Shown piece by piece: positions 15,929 through 25,267 of a stretch of 64,000 bases of DNA. Where the stretch lies: the NCBI RefSeq assembly GCF_002938435.1, contig NZ_POQT01000002.1, forward strand, positions 1 to 64,000, written 5' to 3'. Positions within the stretch are counted from its first letter, which is position 1. Each line of letters begins with the position of its first letter. The translations under genes were made by a program, and so were the position numbers. The stretch comes from Blastococcus saxobsidens (GTDB lineage Bacteria; Actinomycetota; Actinomycetes; Mycobacteriales; Geodermatophilaceae). The notes below the pieces were generated by a model that made no database searches, was not told where the DNA came from, and saw only the letters and a list, made by a program, of their open reading frames with translations.

Positions 15929-17685
15929 CCTCCACCCGTACGACCTCCGCAGAACGCAGGGGCGCCCGTGCGGCCGCCGCGGCGCCCGGCGCCGACGGCG
16001 TCTTCTCCCACCGGCAGATCGTGACGATCCTGGTCGGCCTGATGGTGGCGATGTTCCTCGCCGCGCTGGACCAGACCGTGGTCTCCACCGCGATCAGGAC
16101 CATTGCCGACGACCTGCAGGGCTACGACCTGCAGGCCTGGGCGACGACCGCGTTCCTGATCACCTCGACGATCTCCACGCCGCTGTACGGGAAGCTGTCG
16201 GACATCTACGGCCGCCGGCCGTTCTACCTCTTCGCGATCGCGATCTTCATCCTCGGCTCGGCGCTGTGCGGCCTGGCCGACACGATGTACCAGCTGGCGG
16301 CGTTTCGCGCGGTGCAGGGCATCGGCGCCGGCGGCCTCATGTCGCTGGCCCTGGCGATCATCGGCGACATCGTGCCGCCGCGGGAGCGCTCGCGGTACCA
16401 GGGCTACTTCATGGCGGTGTTCGGCACCTCCAGCGTGCTCGGCCCGGTCATCGGCGGGTTCTTCGCCGGCCAGGACTCGATCCTCGGCCTCGACGGCTGG
16501 CGCTGGATCTTCTGGATCAACGTGCCCCTCGGCGTGCTCGCCTTCGCCGCCGTCTGGCGGGTGCTGCACCTCCCGCACGAGCGCCGCGAGCACCGCATCG
16601 ACTGGCCCGGTGCGCTGACGCTGATCACGTTCCTCGTACCGCTGCTGGTCGTCGCCGAGCAGGGCCGCATCTGGGGCTGGACCGACGCCCGCTCGATCAC
16701 CTGCTACGCCATCGGCGCCGTGGGCTTCCTGCTGTTCGTCCTGGCCGAGCGCGCCTACGGCGACGACGCCCTGCTGCCCCTGCGACTGTTCGCCAACCGC
16801 AGCTTCGCCGTCAGCGGGATCGGCTCGATCGTCATGGGCGCCGGCATGTTCGGCGGCCTCCTCCTGCTGCCGCAGTACCTGCAGATCGTGCACGGCTCCA
16901 GCGCCACCGTCGCCGGGCTGCAGATGATCCCGCTGGTCGCCGGCATCATGACCGGCGCGATGAGCTCGGGCATCGCGATCTCGAAGACCGGCAGGTACAA
17001 GGTGTTCCCGCTCGTCGGCATTGCGCTGATGGTGGTGGCGCTGCTGTCGATGTCGTTCGTCGTCGGGGCCGACACCTCGATCTGGGCGATCGTGCCGTTC
17101 ATGGTGATGCTGGGCCTGGGGCTCGGCTTCAACTTCCAGCCCGTGATCCTCGCGGTGCAGAACGCCGTCTCGCCGCGGGAAATGGGCGTGGCCACCTCCT
17201 CGGTCACCTTCTTCCGCCAGATGGGCGGCACGATCGGCACCGCGGCATTCCTGTCGGTCCTCTTCACCCGGCTCCCGCAGGACATCGACGACGCCGTCCA
17301 GGAGTCGGTGCGGGCGAACCCGGAGCTGGCCCCGCAGTTCCAGCAGCTCGGTGCCGGCACCGGGGGCAGCCTCGACGACACCTCCTTCATCCAGGAGCTG
17401 CCCGCCGCCCTGGCCGAGCCGTTCAAGGTCGGGTTCTCGAACTCGATCGACCTGGTGTTCCTCATCGCCGCCTGCGTGGTGGCCGTCGGGTTCTTCGTGT
17501 TCCTGTTCCTCCCTCAGCTGGCGCTGAGCACCAAGTCCGGCATCCAGGCGCGGCAGGGCGACGCGGCGGGCACGGCGACCACCGACCAGGACGACGCCGG
17601 GGAGCAGGCGGTCCAGGCCGCGGGCGCCGCGGCCCCGACGTCCACCGCGCCCCCGGTCGGCCGCCCGGGTGACGCCCCGCACTGA
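15925..17685 (+). CDS. DHA2-family MFS drug exporter (14 TM)
   Basis: A 586-aa major facilitator protein. Fourteen hydrophobic segments can be followed from about residue 35 to 535. Motif A is LYGKLSDIYGRRPFY, the antiporter motif C region is GTSSVLGPVIGGFFAG, and LDQTVVSTA at the end of TM1 is the DHA2 signature. The C-terminal 50 residues are polar (Ala/Thr/Asp) and probably cytoplasmic. The family exports drugs and other organic ions with proton antiport. It is translationally coupled to the MarR gene upstream. The substrate cannot be predicted. Confidence 0.93.
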   Translation: MTSTRTTSAERRGARAAAAAPGADGVFSHRQIVTILVGLMVAMFLAALDQTVVSTAIRTIADDLQGYDLQAWATTAFLITSTISTPLYGKLSDIYGRRPFYLFAIAIFILGSALCGLADTMYQLAAFRAVQGIGAGGLMSLALAIIGDIVPPRERSRYQGYFMAVFGTSSVLGPVIGGFFAGQDSILGLDGWRWIFWINVPLGVLAFAAVWRVLHLPHERREHRIDWPGALTLITFLVPLLVVAEQGRIWGWTDARSITCYAIGAVGFLLFVLAERAYGDDALLPLRLFANRSFAVSGIGSIVMGAGMFGGLLLLPQYLQIVHGSSATVAGLQMIPLVAGIMTGAMSSGIAISKTGRYKVFPLVGIALMVVALLSMSFVVGADTSIWAIVPFMVMLGLGLGFNFQPVILAVQNAVSPREMGVATSSVTFFRQMGGTIGTAAFLSVLFTRLPQDIDDAVQESVRANPELAPQFQQLGAGTGGSLDDTSFIQELPAALAEPFKVGFSNSIDLVFLIAACVVAVGFFVFLFLPQLALSTKSGIQARQGDAAGTATTDQDDAGEQAVQAAGAAAPTSTAPPVGRPGDAPH

Positions 17686-17699
17686 CCGCCTCCTCCGTG

Positions 17700-17777
17700 A
17701 TGATCAGGTCGCCTGATCGTTCCGGGTCCTCCCTCGTGGTCGACCGTGAGGGAGGACCCGCAACGGTGAGGGAGGAC
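17700..17777 (-). repeat. Dispersed double-palindrome repeat, copy B
   Basis: The reverse complement matches 9753-9829 with about six differences in 77 bp. The stems GGTCCTCCCTC/GAGGGAGGACC and TGATCAGGT/CCTGATC are both kept; mismatches fall mostly in loops or are paired changes. It lies 15 nt after the MFS stop, in the orientation opposite to copy A relative to the upstream gene. Confidence 0.85.
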
Positions 17778-17868
17778 GTCGCCCGGTCGGCGCTACGAGG
17801 ACGGCGACGTCGCCGGTGCCGGCTCGGCCTACTGTGAGATGGCTCCCGTCCGCCGTCCGGAGGTTCCC

Positions 17869-19680
17869 GTGCCGTCGTCGTCGCTGATCCTGTCCCGCCG
17901 TGACCTGGACTTCCTGCTGCACGAGTGGCTCGAGGTCGAGTCGCTGACCAAGCGGCCCCGGTTCGCCGAGCACTCCCGCGAGACCTTCGACGCGGTGATG
18001 GACCTGGCGCAGCAGATCGCCACCGACCACTTCGCGCCGCACAACCGCACGGCAGACGAGAACGAGCCGCACATGGTCGACGGCAAGGCCGTGCTCATCC
18101 CCGAGGTCGCCAAGGCCCTCAAGGTGTTCACCGACGCGGGGTTGATGGCCGGCTCCTTCGACGAGGAGTACGGCGGCATGCAGCTGCCGCACACCGTCGG
18201 GCAGGCGGTGTTCGCCTGGTTCAAGGCGGCCAACGTCGGGACGTCGGCCTACCCGTTCCTCACGATGGGCAACGCCCGCCTGCTGCTCGCCCACGGCAGC
18301 CAGGAGCAGATCGACACCTTCGTGCGGCCGGAGCTCGAGGGCCGCTGGTTCGGCACCATGGCGCTGTCGGAGCCGCAGGCCGGCTCCTCGCTGGCCGACA
18401 TCACCACCAAGGCGGTGCCGCAGGACGACGGCACCTACCGGCTCAGCGGCAACAAGATGTGGATCTCCGGCGGCGACCACGAGCTGACCGAGAACATCGT
18501 CCACCTGGTCCTGGCCAAGATCCCCGGCGGGCCGCCCGGGACGAAGGGCATCTCGCTGTTCATCGTGCCGAAGTTCCTGGTCGACGAGGACGGGTCGCTG
18601 GGCGAGCGCAACGACGTCGTCCTGGCCGGCCTGAACCACAAGATGGGCTACCGGGGGACGACGAACACGCTGCTGAACTTCGGCGAGGGCGTGCACACCC
18701 CCGGCGGACGGCCCGGCGCGGTCGGCTACCTCGTGGGCGAGGAGCACCGCGGCCTGACCTACATGTTCCACATGATGAACGAGGCCCGGATCGGCGTCGG
18801 CGTCGGCGCGACGGTGCTCGGCTACACCGGTTACCTGCACGCGCTGGAGTACGCGCGCACCCGCACCCAGGGCAGGCCCGCGGCGGGCAAGACCACGGCA
18901 TCGAAAGACGCGACCTCGCCGATGGTGCCGATCATCGAGCACACCGACGTTCGCCGGATGCTGCTGGCCGCCAAGTCCTACGCCGAGGGCGGCATGGCGC
19001 TGGGCCTGTACTGCGCCCGGTTGGTCGACGAGGAGCAGACGGCCGAGGACGAGGCCGACCGCACCCGCGCCCACCTGCTGCTGGACATGCTCACCCCGGT
19101 GGCGAAGGCCTGGCCCTCCCAGTGGGGGCTGGTCGCCAACGACCTGGCGATCCAGGTGCACGGCGGCTACGGGTACACCCGCGACTACCCGGTCGAGCAG
19201 TTCTACCGGGACAACCGGCTCAACCCGATCCACGAGGGCACCCAGGGCATCCAGTCGCTGGACCTGCTGGGCCGCAAGGTCGTGATGCAGGGCGGCGCCG
19301 GCCTGCAGCTGCTCGGCGAGACGATCGGCGCGACGACCGCGCGGGCCGCGGGCACGGAGTGGGCCGGCTTCGCCGCCGACCTGGACGCCGCCGTAGCCCG
19401 GATGGGTGCCGTCACCGCCGCCCTGTGGGGCACCGGCGACCCGGACGTCGCGCTGGCCAACTCGCACGTGTACCTGGAGGCCGCCGGGCACATCGTCGTC
19501 GCCTGGCTGTGGCTGGAGCAGGCGCTGGCCTGCGAGGGCGCGACGACCGACTTCCACGAGGGCAAGCGGGCCGCGGCCCGCTACTTCTGGCGGTGGGAGC
19601 TCCCCCGCACCCGCGGCTGGTTCGACCTGCTGGAGTCCCTCGACCGCACGGTGCTGGACACCCCGCCCACGGTGCTCTGA
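17869..19680 (+). CDS. Long-chain-type acyl-CoA dehydrogenase (FadE-like)
   Basis: A 603-aa flavoenzyme of the acyl-CoA dehydrogenase superfamily, longer than the 380-aa standard form because of a C-terminal extension (about residues 460-600). The FAD/substrate motif is ALSEPQAGSSLADITTKA, the middle domain reads KMWISGGDHELTENIVHLVLAK, and the region VHGGYGYTRDYPVEQFYRDNRL leads to EGTQGIQSLDLLGRK. GTG 17869 is preferred because GGAGG lies five bases upstream; ATG 17839 is in frame but weaker. The enzyme catalyses the first oxidation of fatty-acid beta-oxidation with ETF as acceptor. It forms a single-gene unit followed by a clear terminator. Confidence 0.92.
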   Translation: MPSSSLILSRRDLDFLLHEWLEVESLTKRPRFAEHSRETFDAVMDLAQQIATDHFAPHNRTADENEPHMVDGKAVLIPEVAKALKVFTDAGLMAGSFDEEYGGMQLPHTVGQAVFAWFKAANVGTSAYPFLTMGNARLLLAHGSQEQIDTFVRPELEGRWFGTMALSEPQAGSSLADITTKAVPQDDGTYRLSGNKMWISGGDHELTENIVHLVLAKIPGGPPGTKGISLFIVPKFLVDEDGSLGERNDVVLAGLNHKMGYRGTTNTLLNFGEGVHTPGGRPGAVGYLVGEEHRGLTYMFHMMNEARIGVGVGATVLGYTGYLHALEYARTRTQGRPAAGKTTASKDATSPMVPIIEHTDVRRMLLAAKSYAEGGMALGLYCARLVDEEQTAEDEADRTRAHLLLDMLTPVAKAWPSQWGLVANDLAIQVHGGYGYTRDYPVEQFYRDNRLNPIHEGTQGIQSLDLLGRKVVMQGGAGLQLLGETIGATTARAAGTEWAGFAADLDAAVARMGAVTAALWGTGDPDVALANSHVYLEAAGHIVVAWLWLEQALACEGATTDFHEGKRAAARYFWRWELPRTRGWFDLLESLDRTVLDTPPTVL

Positions 19681-19694
19681 GCGACCCGGACAGC

Positions 19695-19734
19695 ACGGCG
19701 CCCCGCCCCTCCCGAGGGAGGAACGGGGCGCCGT
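19695..19734. terminator. 11-bp stem between convergent genes
   Basis: ACGGCGCCCCG (19695-19705) pairs perfectly with CGGGGCGCCGT (19724-19734). It lies 14 nt after the acyl-CoA dehydrogenase stop and 18 nt beyond the stop of the small minus-strand gene, so it may stop transcription from both sides. Confidence 0.75.
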
Positions 19735-19752
19735 CGCGTTCGGTGCGTTACG

Positions 19753-19911
19753 TCAAGCGCGCGCAGCCTCCGGGGCGGTCGAGCGCCCCGCGGAGGCGCG
19801 GGTCGCGCGCTGCTCCTGCTCGTAACGGGCGGTGGACTGCGTGCCCATCGCGATGACCAGGGCCGTCAGGACCAGGAACCCCAGCAGGGCCACGGCCGGC
19901 CACATCATCAT
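19753..19911 (-). CDS. Small single-TM membrane protein
   Basis: A 52-aa protein from ATG 19911 behind GGGAGAA. The N-terminus MMMWPAVALLGFLVLTALVI is a single hydrophobic helix, followed by AMGTQSTARYEQEQ and an Arg/Ala-rich tail. The same arrangement (MWLAVALFASLGLVIVLG then ASSTARYELE) starts the larger protein at 34175-35068, so the two share an N-terminal module. Three consecutive ATG codons make the exact start uncertain by one or two residues. Function unknown. Confidence 0.65.
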   Translation of the reverse strand: MMMWPAVALLGFLVLTALVIAMGTQSTARYEQEQRATRASAGRSTAPEAARA

Positions 19912-20109
19912 CAGTTCTCCCTACATGCTGTTCCAAGCGCCGCCGGGTCAGGACCGGGCGGTACGTCGTCGGGGCACTCTGTCCCCCGTTCACAGCCGTC
20001 TCAACCGTCAATTCCGACACATCACCTGACGGAGTGTGAGCGGAACCACAGCAGGCGGCGCCACAGCCGCCCCGCTCCGGGCCCGGAGGGGGCGTGGTCT
20101 GATCGATGC

Positions 20110-21594
20110 GTGTCCGACCCCACAGCCGCAGCCCGTCCGGCGGTGCTGGTCGTCGCACTCTCCCTCGGCGTCACCACCCTGTCGCTGCTGCAGAGCCTCG
20201 TCGTGCCGGCGCTCGGCCGGATCGAGGAGCAGCTCGACGTCTCGGCCGGTGCGGCCGGCTGGGTGCTGACCGCCAACCTCCTCGCCGCCGCCGTCTTCAC
20301 GCCCCTGCTGGGCCGCCTGGGCGACCTGCGCGGGGCCCGGCCGGTGATCCTCGGCATCCTGGTGGCGATCTCGGCCGGCACGCTGCTGGCCATCGTCACC
20401 GAATCGCTACCGCTGCTGCTGGTGGCCCGGGTCCTGCAGGGCGCGTCCTACGGGCTCTTCCCCCTGTCGATCAGCGTGCTCCGCCGCGAGCTGCCCGAAC
20501 GCCGGCTCAGCGTGGCCATGGCCGTCGTCAGCAGCACCCTGGCGGTGGGCGGCGTCGTGGGTCTGGTCACCACCGGCGTGCTGACCGGGGACGACGGCGA
20601 CTACCGGGACGCCTTCTGGATCGGTCTCGGCGTCGCGCTGGTCACCCTCGCGCTCACCGCCTGGCTGCTGCCGCGCCGCCCGGTGACGACCACCGGGCGG
20701 GTCGACTGGTGGGGCGCGCTGGTGCTCGGCGCGGGCCTGGTCCTCCTGCTGCTCCCCGTCTCCCAGGGGCACCTGTGGGGCTGGTCGTCGGCCGCCACGC
20801 TCGGCTGCCTCGCGGGCTCGGTCGTCGTGCTGGCCGGCTGGGTCGTGCTGCAGCGGCGGGTGCCCGACCCGCTGGTGCGCCCCTCGATGCTCACCGACCG
20901 CCGCACCGTCGTCCCCAACGTCGCCGGTCTCATGACCGGCATCGCGCTGTTCGCCTCCTTCCTCGCCGTCCTGGGGTACGTGCAGGCACCCCCGGAGGTG
21001 ACCGGCTACGGCTTCGGGGCCAGCGTGCTGGAGGCCGCGGTCGTCTACCTCCTGCCCGGCGGGATCGCGGGCATCGCCCTGGCCCCGTTCGCGGGCCGGT
21101 TGGTCAGCCGCCTCGGGGCGCTGCCCACGCTCGTGGCCGGTGCGGTCTTCGGCGTGGCCGGCTTCGGGCTGCTGGCCGGGCTGCGCGGCGAGCCGTGGCA
21201 GGTGATCCTCGCCGGGCTGCTCACGCAGGTGTCGGTCACCGTCGCCTACGCGGCGCTGCCCGCGCTGGTGGTCGACGCGGTCCGGGAGGACGAGACGGGG
21301 GTGGCCAACGCGGTGAACTCGATCGCCCGGTCGGTCGGCCAGGCGCTGGGCAGCACCGTCGCCGTCACCATCATCGCGGCCACGCTCGACCCGGGCACGG
21401 GCCTGCCGCGGGCGATCGCCTTCACCCTCGTGGCGCTGATCGGCGGCGCCGCGTCGGCCGTCGTCGTGGTGGTGGCCCTGCTGGGCATGCGCGGTGGCCG
21501 GCGTCCGGGACGGCAGCCCCGGGAGGGGGCGGAGGACGTCGACGCGGCCACCGCCGGGGGGCCCGAGTGGTCGCCGGTGTCAGGTCTGCGCTGA
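20110..21594 (+). CDS. MFS transporter (drug-efflux type)
   Basis: A 494-aa major facilitator protein with 14 predicted hydrophobic segments and a polar C-terminus. Motif A is present as LLGRLGDLRGARPVI after TM2, and LQGASYGLFPLSISVLRRELPERR fits motif B/loop positions. The second half carries LAPFAGRLVSRLGALP. The start is GTG 20110 (VSDPTAAAR). It stands alone between the small membrane gene and a YihY gene. Substrate unknown; an organic compound exporter is most likely. Confidence 0.88.
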   Translation: MSDPTAAARPAVLVVALSLGVTTLSLLQSLVVPALGRIEEQLDVSAGAAGWVLTANLLAAAVFTPLLGRLGDLRGARPVILGILVAISAGTLLAIVTESLPLLLVARVLQGASYGLFPLSISVLRRELPERRLSVAMAVVSSTLAVGGVVGLVTTGVLTGDDGDYRDAFWIGLGVALVTLALTAWLLPRRPVTTTGRVDWWGALVLGAGLVLLLLPVSQGHLWGWSSAATLGCLAGSVVVLAGWVVLQRRVPDPLVRPSMLTDRRTVVPNVAGLMTGIALFASFLAVLGYVQAPPEVTGYGFGASVLEAAVVYLLPGGIAGIALAPFAGRLVSRLGALPTLVAGAVFGVAGFGLLAGLRGEPWQVILAGLLTQVSVTVAYAALPALVVDAVREDETGVANAVNSIARSVGQALGSTVAVTIIAATLDPGTGLPRAIAFTLVALIGGAASAVVVVVALLGMRGGRRPGRQPREGAEDVDAATAGGPEWSPVSGLR

Positions 21595-21688
21595 GTGTCG
21601 CCGAACCGTTACCGGCGCGTCCGGCATGGAACGCGATCGTCCGGGGAACCGAGGACAGGACCGCCCCTCGCCGACCGGAGGACTCTTC

Positions 21689-22729
21689 ATGGCCCGAGCC
21701 ACCGGCTCGTCCAGCCGCACCGCGGCGGACACCCGCTTCCAAGGCAACCACGCAGCGAACGACCCGGCCCCCGACGACGACAACGTCAGCGGCACCCGTT
21801 CGGACTTCGCGCCCACCGGCGCGGACCCGAAGCCGACCACCGGTGGCACGCTCAAGCGCACGGTCAAGGAGTTCAGCGAGGACAACCTCACCGACTGGGC
21901 CGCCGCGCTCACCTACTACGGCGTCCTCGCGCTGTTCCCCGCGCTGATCGCACTGACCTCGATCGTCGGCCTCTTCGCCACCCCCCAGCAGCTCAGCGAC
22001 GCGCTGACCACCGTGGTCCCCGCGAGCGCCGCCGACACGCTGAACCCGGTGATCCAGCAGATCGCCGGCAACCAGAGCACCGCGGGCTTCGGCCTGATCA
22101 TCGGTCTCGCCGCGGCGATCTGGTCGGCGTCGGGCTACGTGGGCGCCTTCACCCGCGCGGCCAACGTCGTCTACGAGACGCCCGAGGGCCGCAAGATCTG
22201 GAAGCTCAAGCCGCTCCAGCTGCTGGTGACCCTGATCGGCGTGCTGTTCGCCGCCATCATCGTCGCCCTGCTCGTGCTCAGCGGGCCGGTGGTCGACGCC
22301 ATCGCCTCGGCGGTGGGCATCGGTGAGACCGGGCAGACCGTGTGGAGCGTCGCCAAGTGGCCGGTGATCCTGGTCCTCCTCGCCCTGATGATCGCCGTCC
22401 TGTACTACTCGACGCCGAACGTCAAGCTGCGCGGCTTCAAGTGGGTGAGCCCGGGCGCCGGCGTCGCCATCCTGGTCGCCGTGGTGGCCTCGGCCGCCTT
22501 CGCGTTCTACGTGGCCAACTTCAGCAGCTACAACGCCACCTACGGGGCCCTCGCCGGCGTCGTGATCTTCCTCATCTGGTTCTGGCTGATCAACGTCAGC
22601 CTGCTGTTCGGCATCGAGCTCGATGCCGAGATGGAGCGGACCAAGGAGCTGAAGGACGGCGTGCCGCGGGCGGACAAGGAGATCCAGCTCGACGCCCGCG
22701 CCGAGCCCAAGGACAAGCAGACGACCTAG
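21689..22729 (+). CDS. YihY/BrkB-family membrane protein
   Basis: A 346-aa inner-membrane protein. The N-terminal 55 residues are hydrophilic; the YihY core then starts at DNLTDWAAALTYYGVLALFPALIAL, includes the block WSASGYVGAFTRAANVVYE, and ends with a C-terminal TM pair IFLIWFWLINVSLLFGIELDAEMER. About six TM helices. GGAGGA lies seven bases before ATG 21689. The family is widespread, once misnamed ribonuclease BN, and has no proven function; roles in envelope homeostasis have been suggested. A large hairpin follows the gene. Confidence 0.9.
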   Translation: MARATGSSSRTAADTRFQGNHAANDPAPDDDNVSGTRSDFAPTGADPKPTTGGTLKRTVKEFSEDNLTDWAAALTYYGVLALFPALIALTSIVGLFATPQQLSDALTTVVPASAADTLNPVIQQIAGNQSTAGFGLIIGLAAAIWSASGYVGAFTRAANVVYETPEGRKIWKLKPLQLLVTLIGVLFAAIIVALLVLSGPVVDAIASAVGIGETGQTVWSVAKWPVILVLLALMIAVLYYSTPNVKLRGFKWVSPGAGVAILVAVVASAAFAFYVANFSSYNATYGALAGVVIFLIWFWLINVSLLFGIELDAEMERTKELKDGVPRADKEIQLDARAEPKDKQTT

Positions 22730-22762
22730 CAGGACCGCTCCCCGTTCCCGGGGAGCCGAGTG

Positions 22763-22807
22763 CGACGAACTCGTGGCCATCGAACGCTGATGGCCACGAG
22801 TTCGTCG
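22763..22807. terminator. 19-bp perfect hairpin after the YihY gene
   Basis: Positions 22763-22781 and 22789-22807 are perfect 19-bp inverted repeats around a 7-nt loop (GAACGCT). The stem is unusually long for a terminator and mixed in base composition rather than pure GC. It may terminate the YihY transcript or be a copy of a palindromic intergenic element. Confidence 0.7.
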
Positions 22808-23051
22808 CTGTCGCGGGCGGACCGACCGCGGGTCAGCGGCTGGTCGGCTGGCCCCCCGGCGCGACAGCGGCACCCGCTCGATCACGCCGGCGACCCCCTG
22901 GCTCAGCGCCCGCCGGCCGGGGCGAACCGGTCCGGCACGCGACGGATGACCGGTCACAGCACCGGTTCCGCGTGCGCGCATGCCCGGTTGCGCCAGGATC
23001 GGCCGGGTAGGCGGAGGAGCGACATCCGCCCGACGAAGAGGCAGGCCTGCG

Positions 23052-24233
23052 ATGATCGACCACTCGACCGTCACCTCGGACTTCTACGACCTCGAGGCCC
23101 TGCTGGACGACGACGACCGGGCCCTGCTGCACCGGGTGCGCACGTTCATGGACGAGCAGGTCGAGCCGATCATCAACGAGTACTGGACGCGGGCGGAGTT
23201 CCCGAGCCAGCTCATCCCGGCCATGGCCGAACTGGGCATCGCGGGCACCTCGATCCAGGGCTACGGCTGCCGGGGCAGCTCGCCGCTGCTCGACGGGATG
23301 ATCGCCATGGAGCTGTCCAAGGGGGACCCGTCCATCTCCACCTTCATGGGGGTGCACGGCGGCCTGGCCATGGGCTCGATCTACCTGTGCGGCTCCGAGG
23401 AGCAGAAGGAGCGCTGGCTGCCGGCCATGGCGCGCATGGAGCTGATCGGCGCGTTCGGCCTCACCGAGCCCGAGCACGGGTCCGACGTCGCCCGCGGCCT
23501 GCAGACGACCTGCCGCCGGGACGGCGACGAGTGGGTGCTCGACGGCGAGAAGAAGTGGATCGGCAACGCCACGTTCGCCGACCTGATCATCATCTGGGCC
23601 CGGGACGTCGAGACCGAGCGGGTGCTCGGCTTCGTCGTCGAGCAGGGGACGCCCGGCTTCACCGCGGTGAACCTGGAGGACAAGATCGCCCTGCGCGTGG
23701 TGCAGAACGCGCACATCACGCTCGAGGGCGTGCGGGTGCCCGAGGAGAACCGGCTCCAGGAGGCGCACAGCTTCCGGGAGACCGCCGACGTGCTGCGGAT
23801 GACCCGCGCCGGCGTCGCCTGGTCGGCCGTCGGCTGCTCGCGGGGTGCCTACGAGCACGCCCTGCGCTACGCCCTGGGCCGCGAGCAGTTCGGGCAGCCG
23901 ATCGTGGAGTTCCAGCTCGTCCAGGACCTGCTGGTGCGGATGCTGGGCAACATCACCGCCTCCGCGGCCATGTGCACCCGGCTGTCGCAGCTGCAGGGCG
24001 CGGGCACCATGACCGACGAGCAGGCGTCGCTGGCCAAGGCGTTCTGCACCATGCGGATGCGGGAGACCGTCGGCTGGGCCCGCGAGCTCATGGGCGGGAA
24101 CGGCATCCTGCTGGAGAACCACGTGGGCCGGTACGTCGCCGACGCCGAGGCGATCTACAGCTACGAGGGCACCCGCGAGGTGAACACGCTGATCGTCGGC
24201 CGCGGCGTCACGGGGGCCAGCGCGATCGTCTGA
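23052..24233 (+). CDS. Acyl-CoA dehydrogenase, glutaryl-CoA dehydrogenase-like
   Basis: A 393-aa acyl-CoA dehydrogenase of standard length. It has GAFGLTEPEHGSDVARGLQT (FAD and substrate), EKKWIGNATFADLIIIWARD in the middle domain, and the C-terminal helical domain with RYALGREQFGQPIVEFQLVQ and ELMGGNGILLENHVGRYVADAEAIYSYEGT. The Glu in YSYEGT is at the catalytic base position. The arrangement of the end (EGTREVNTLIVGRGVTG) and SIQGYGC in the N-terminal part recall glutaryl-CoA dehydrogenase, which oxidises and decarboxylates glutaryl-CoA, but other short-chain substrates are possible. The gene stands alone. A 240-nt gap with the hairpin at 22763-22807 precedes it. Confidence 0.88.
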   Translation: MIDHSTVTSDFYDLEALLDDDDRALLHRVRTFMDEQVEPIINEYWTRAEFPSQLIPAMAELGIAGTSIQGYGCRGSSPLLDGMIAMELSKGDPSISTFMGVHGGLAMGSIYLCGSEEQKERWLPAMARMELIGAFGLTEPEHGSDVARGLQTTCRRDGDEWVLDGEKKWIGNATFADLIIIWARDVETERVLGFVVEQGTPGFTAVNLEDKIALRVVQNAHITLEGVRVPEENRLQEAHSFRETADVLRMTRAGVAWSAVGCSRGAYEHALRYALGREQFGQPIVEFQLVQDLLVRMLGNITASAAMCTRLSQLQGAGTMTDEQASLAKAFCTMRMRETVGWARELMGGNGILLENHVGRYVADAEAIYSYEGTREVNTLIVGRGVTGASAIV

Positions 24234-24240
24234 CGACGTC

Positions 24241-25149
24241 CTACTGGCGGTCCCACCAGGCGCGGGCCGCCTCGGCGGGTGTGCGGCCGTCGAGCTCGAC
24301 CGCGCGGTTGAGCTCGACCAGGTCGGCCGTCGTGAGCCGTGCGCTGGTGTCCTCCAGCGCCGACCGCAGCGGTTCGGCCCACCGGTCGAGCACCTCGGCC
24401 CGCACCATGGGGATGACGTTCTCCCGCGGCTGCAACCCGCGGTCGTCGGCCAGCAGGACCACCGGCGCCACCGCCAGCCGGGCGTCGGTCGTCTCGAGCA
24501 TGCCCACCTGGATCTGGCCGGACAGGAGCGCCTCCAGCGTGGCCGCCCGCGAGGGCATGCTGGTCACCGCGCCGAAGCGGAGCCCGTACCGCTGCTCGAG
24601 GCCCAGCAGGCAGAACGGCCGGTCCGGGCACTCCGGCGGACCCCCGAAGGCCAGCTCACCGGCCAGCGGGGTCAGCTCCGACAGCCGGGTGACGCCGTGC
24701 GCCTCGGCGAACTCCCTGGTGACGGCGAACCCGTTCTGGTCCTCGGCGGCCGCGGCGGCGAGGACGGCGACCCCCCGGCCGCCCATCGTCCGGGTGAGGA
24801 CGGCGTGCATCCTCTCCGGCTCCGTCGGAGGGCGCGGGAAGCCGGGGCGGGCGAACGCGAGCGCCGTCCCGAGGTAGTCGATCACGACGTCCACCACGCC
24901 CTGCTGCAGCGCCGGCGACACCACCTCCCGCGTGCCGATGCCGTGCTGCACGGAGACGGGCAGACCTCGGCGGCGCGCGGCCTCGGCGTAGACCTCGACC
25001 AGGATCTGGTTCTCCGGGAAGTCGTAGGAGGCGAACCGGACGACGTCCGGAGGGTCCGGCGCCGGCCGGCCCCCCGCGCCGCACCCGGTCAGGGCAGCGA
25101 CCAACAGCAGCACCGCCGCGACCGTCCGGCCACCGTGCACGGCAGTCAC
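24241..25149 (-). CDS. Orphan glycine betaine/choline-type ABC binding lipoprotein (OpuAC family)
   Basis: A 302-aa lipoprotein. The signal peptide ends in the lipobox LTGC near residue 23. The mature part has the OpuAC/ProX-type layout: VRFASYDFPENQILVEVYAE at the start, GIGTREVVSPALQQGVVDVVIDYLGTAL in the first lobe, LLSGQIQVGMLETTDARLA and VVLLADDRGLQPRENVIPMV in the second, and a C-terminal helix with LVELNRAVELDGRTPAEAARAWW. Such proteins deliver quaternary amines to an ABC importer. No permease or ATPase gene is adjacent, so it works with a transporter encoded elsewhere or has a sensing role. Start GTG 25149; a second GTG (VHGGRT) is possible. Convergent with the acyl-CoA dehydrogenase 8 nt away. 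Confidence 0.85.
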   Translation of the reverse strand: MTAVHGGRTVAAVLLLVAALTGCGAGGRPAPDPPDVVRFASYDFPENQILVEVYAEAARRRGLPVSVQHGIGTREVVSPALQQGVVDVVIDYLGTALAFARPGFPRPPTEPERMHAVLTRTMGGRGVAVLAAAAAEDQNGFAVTREFAEAHGVTRLSELTPLAGELAFGGPPECPDRPFCLLGLEQRYGLRFGAVTSMPSRAATLEALLSGQIQVGMLETTDARLAVAPVVLLADDRGLQPRENVIPMVRAEVLDRWAEPLRSALEDTSARLTTADLVELNRAVELDGRTPAEAARAWWDRQ

Positions 25150-25267
25150 CTCCGCCGTTCCGGGCCCGCGCGCCGGTCACCGCCGGTCGCGCGGAGGCGG
25201 CCACCGTAGCGCCGCCCGGGGCCAAAGGGATGGTCTCGACGGCCCCGGAGGAGCAGCATCAGCCGGC

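Noticed and set aside
17704-19557. Long minus-strand frame opposite the acyl-CoA dehydrogenase
   Set aside because: No recognisable motif, starts inside the dispersed repeat, and composition is that of a shadow frame.
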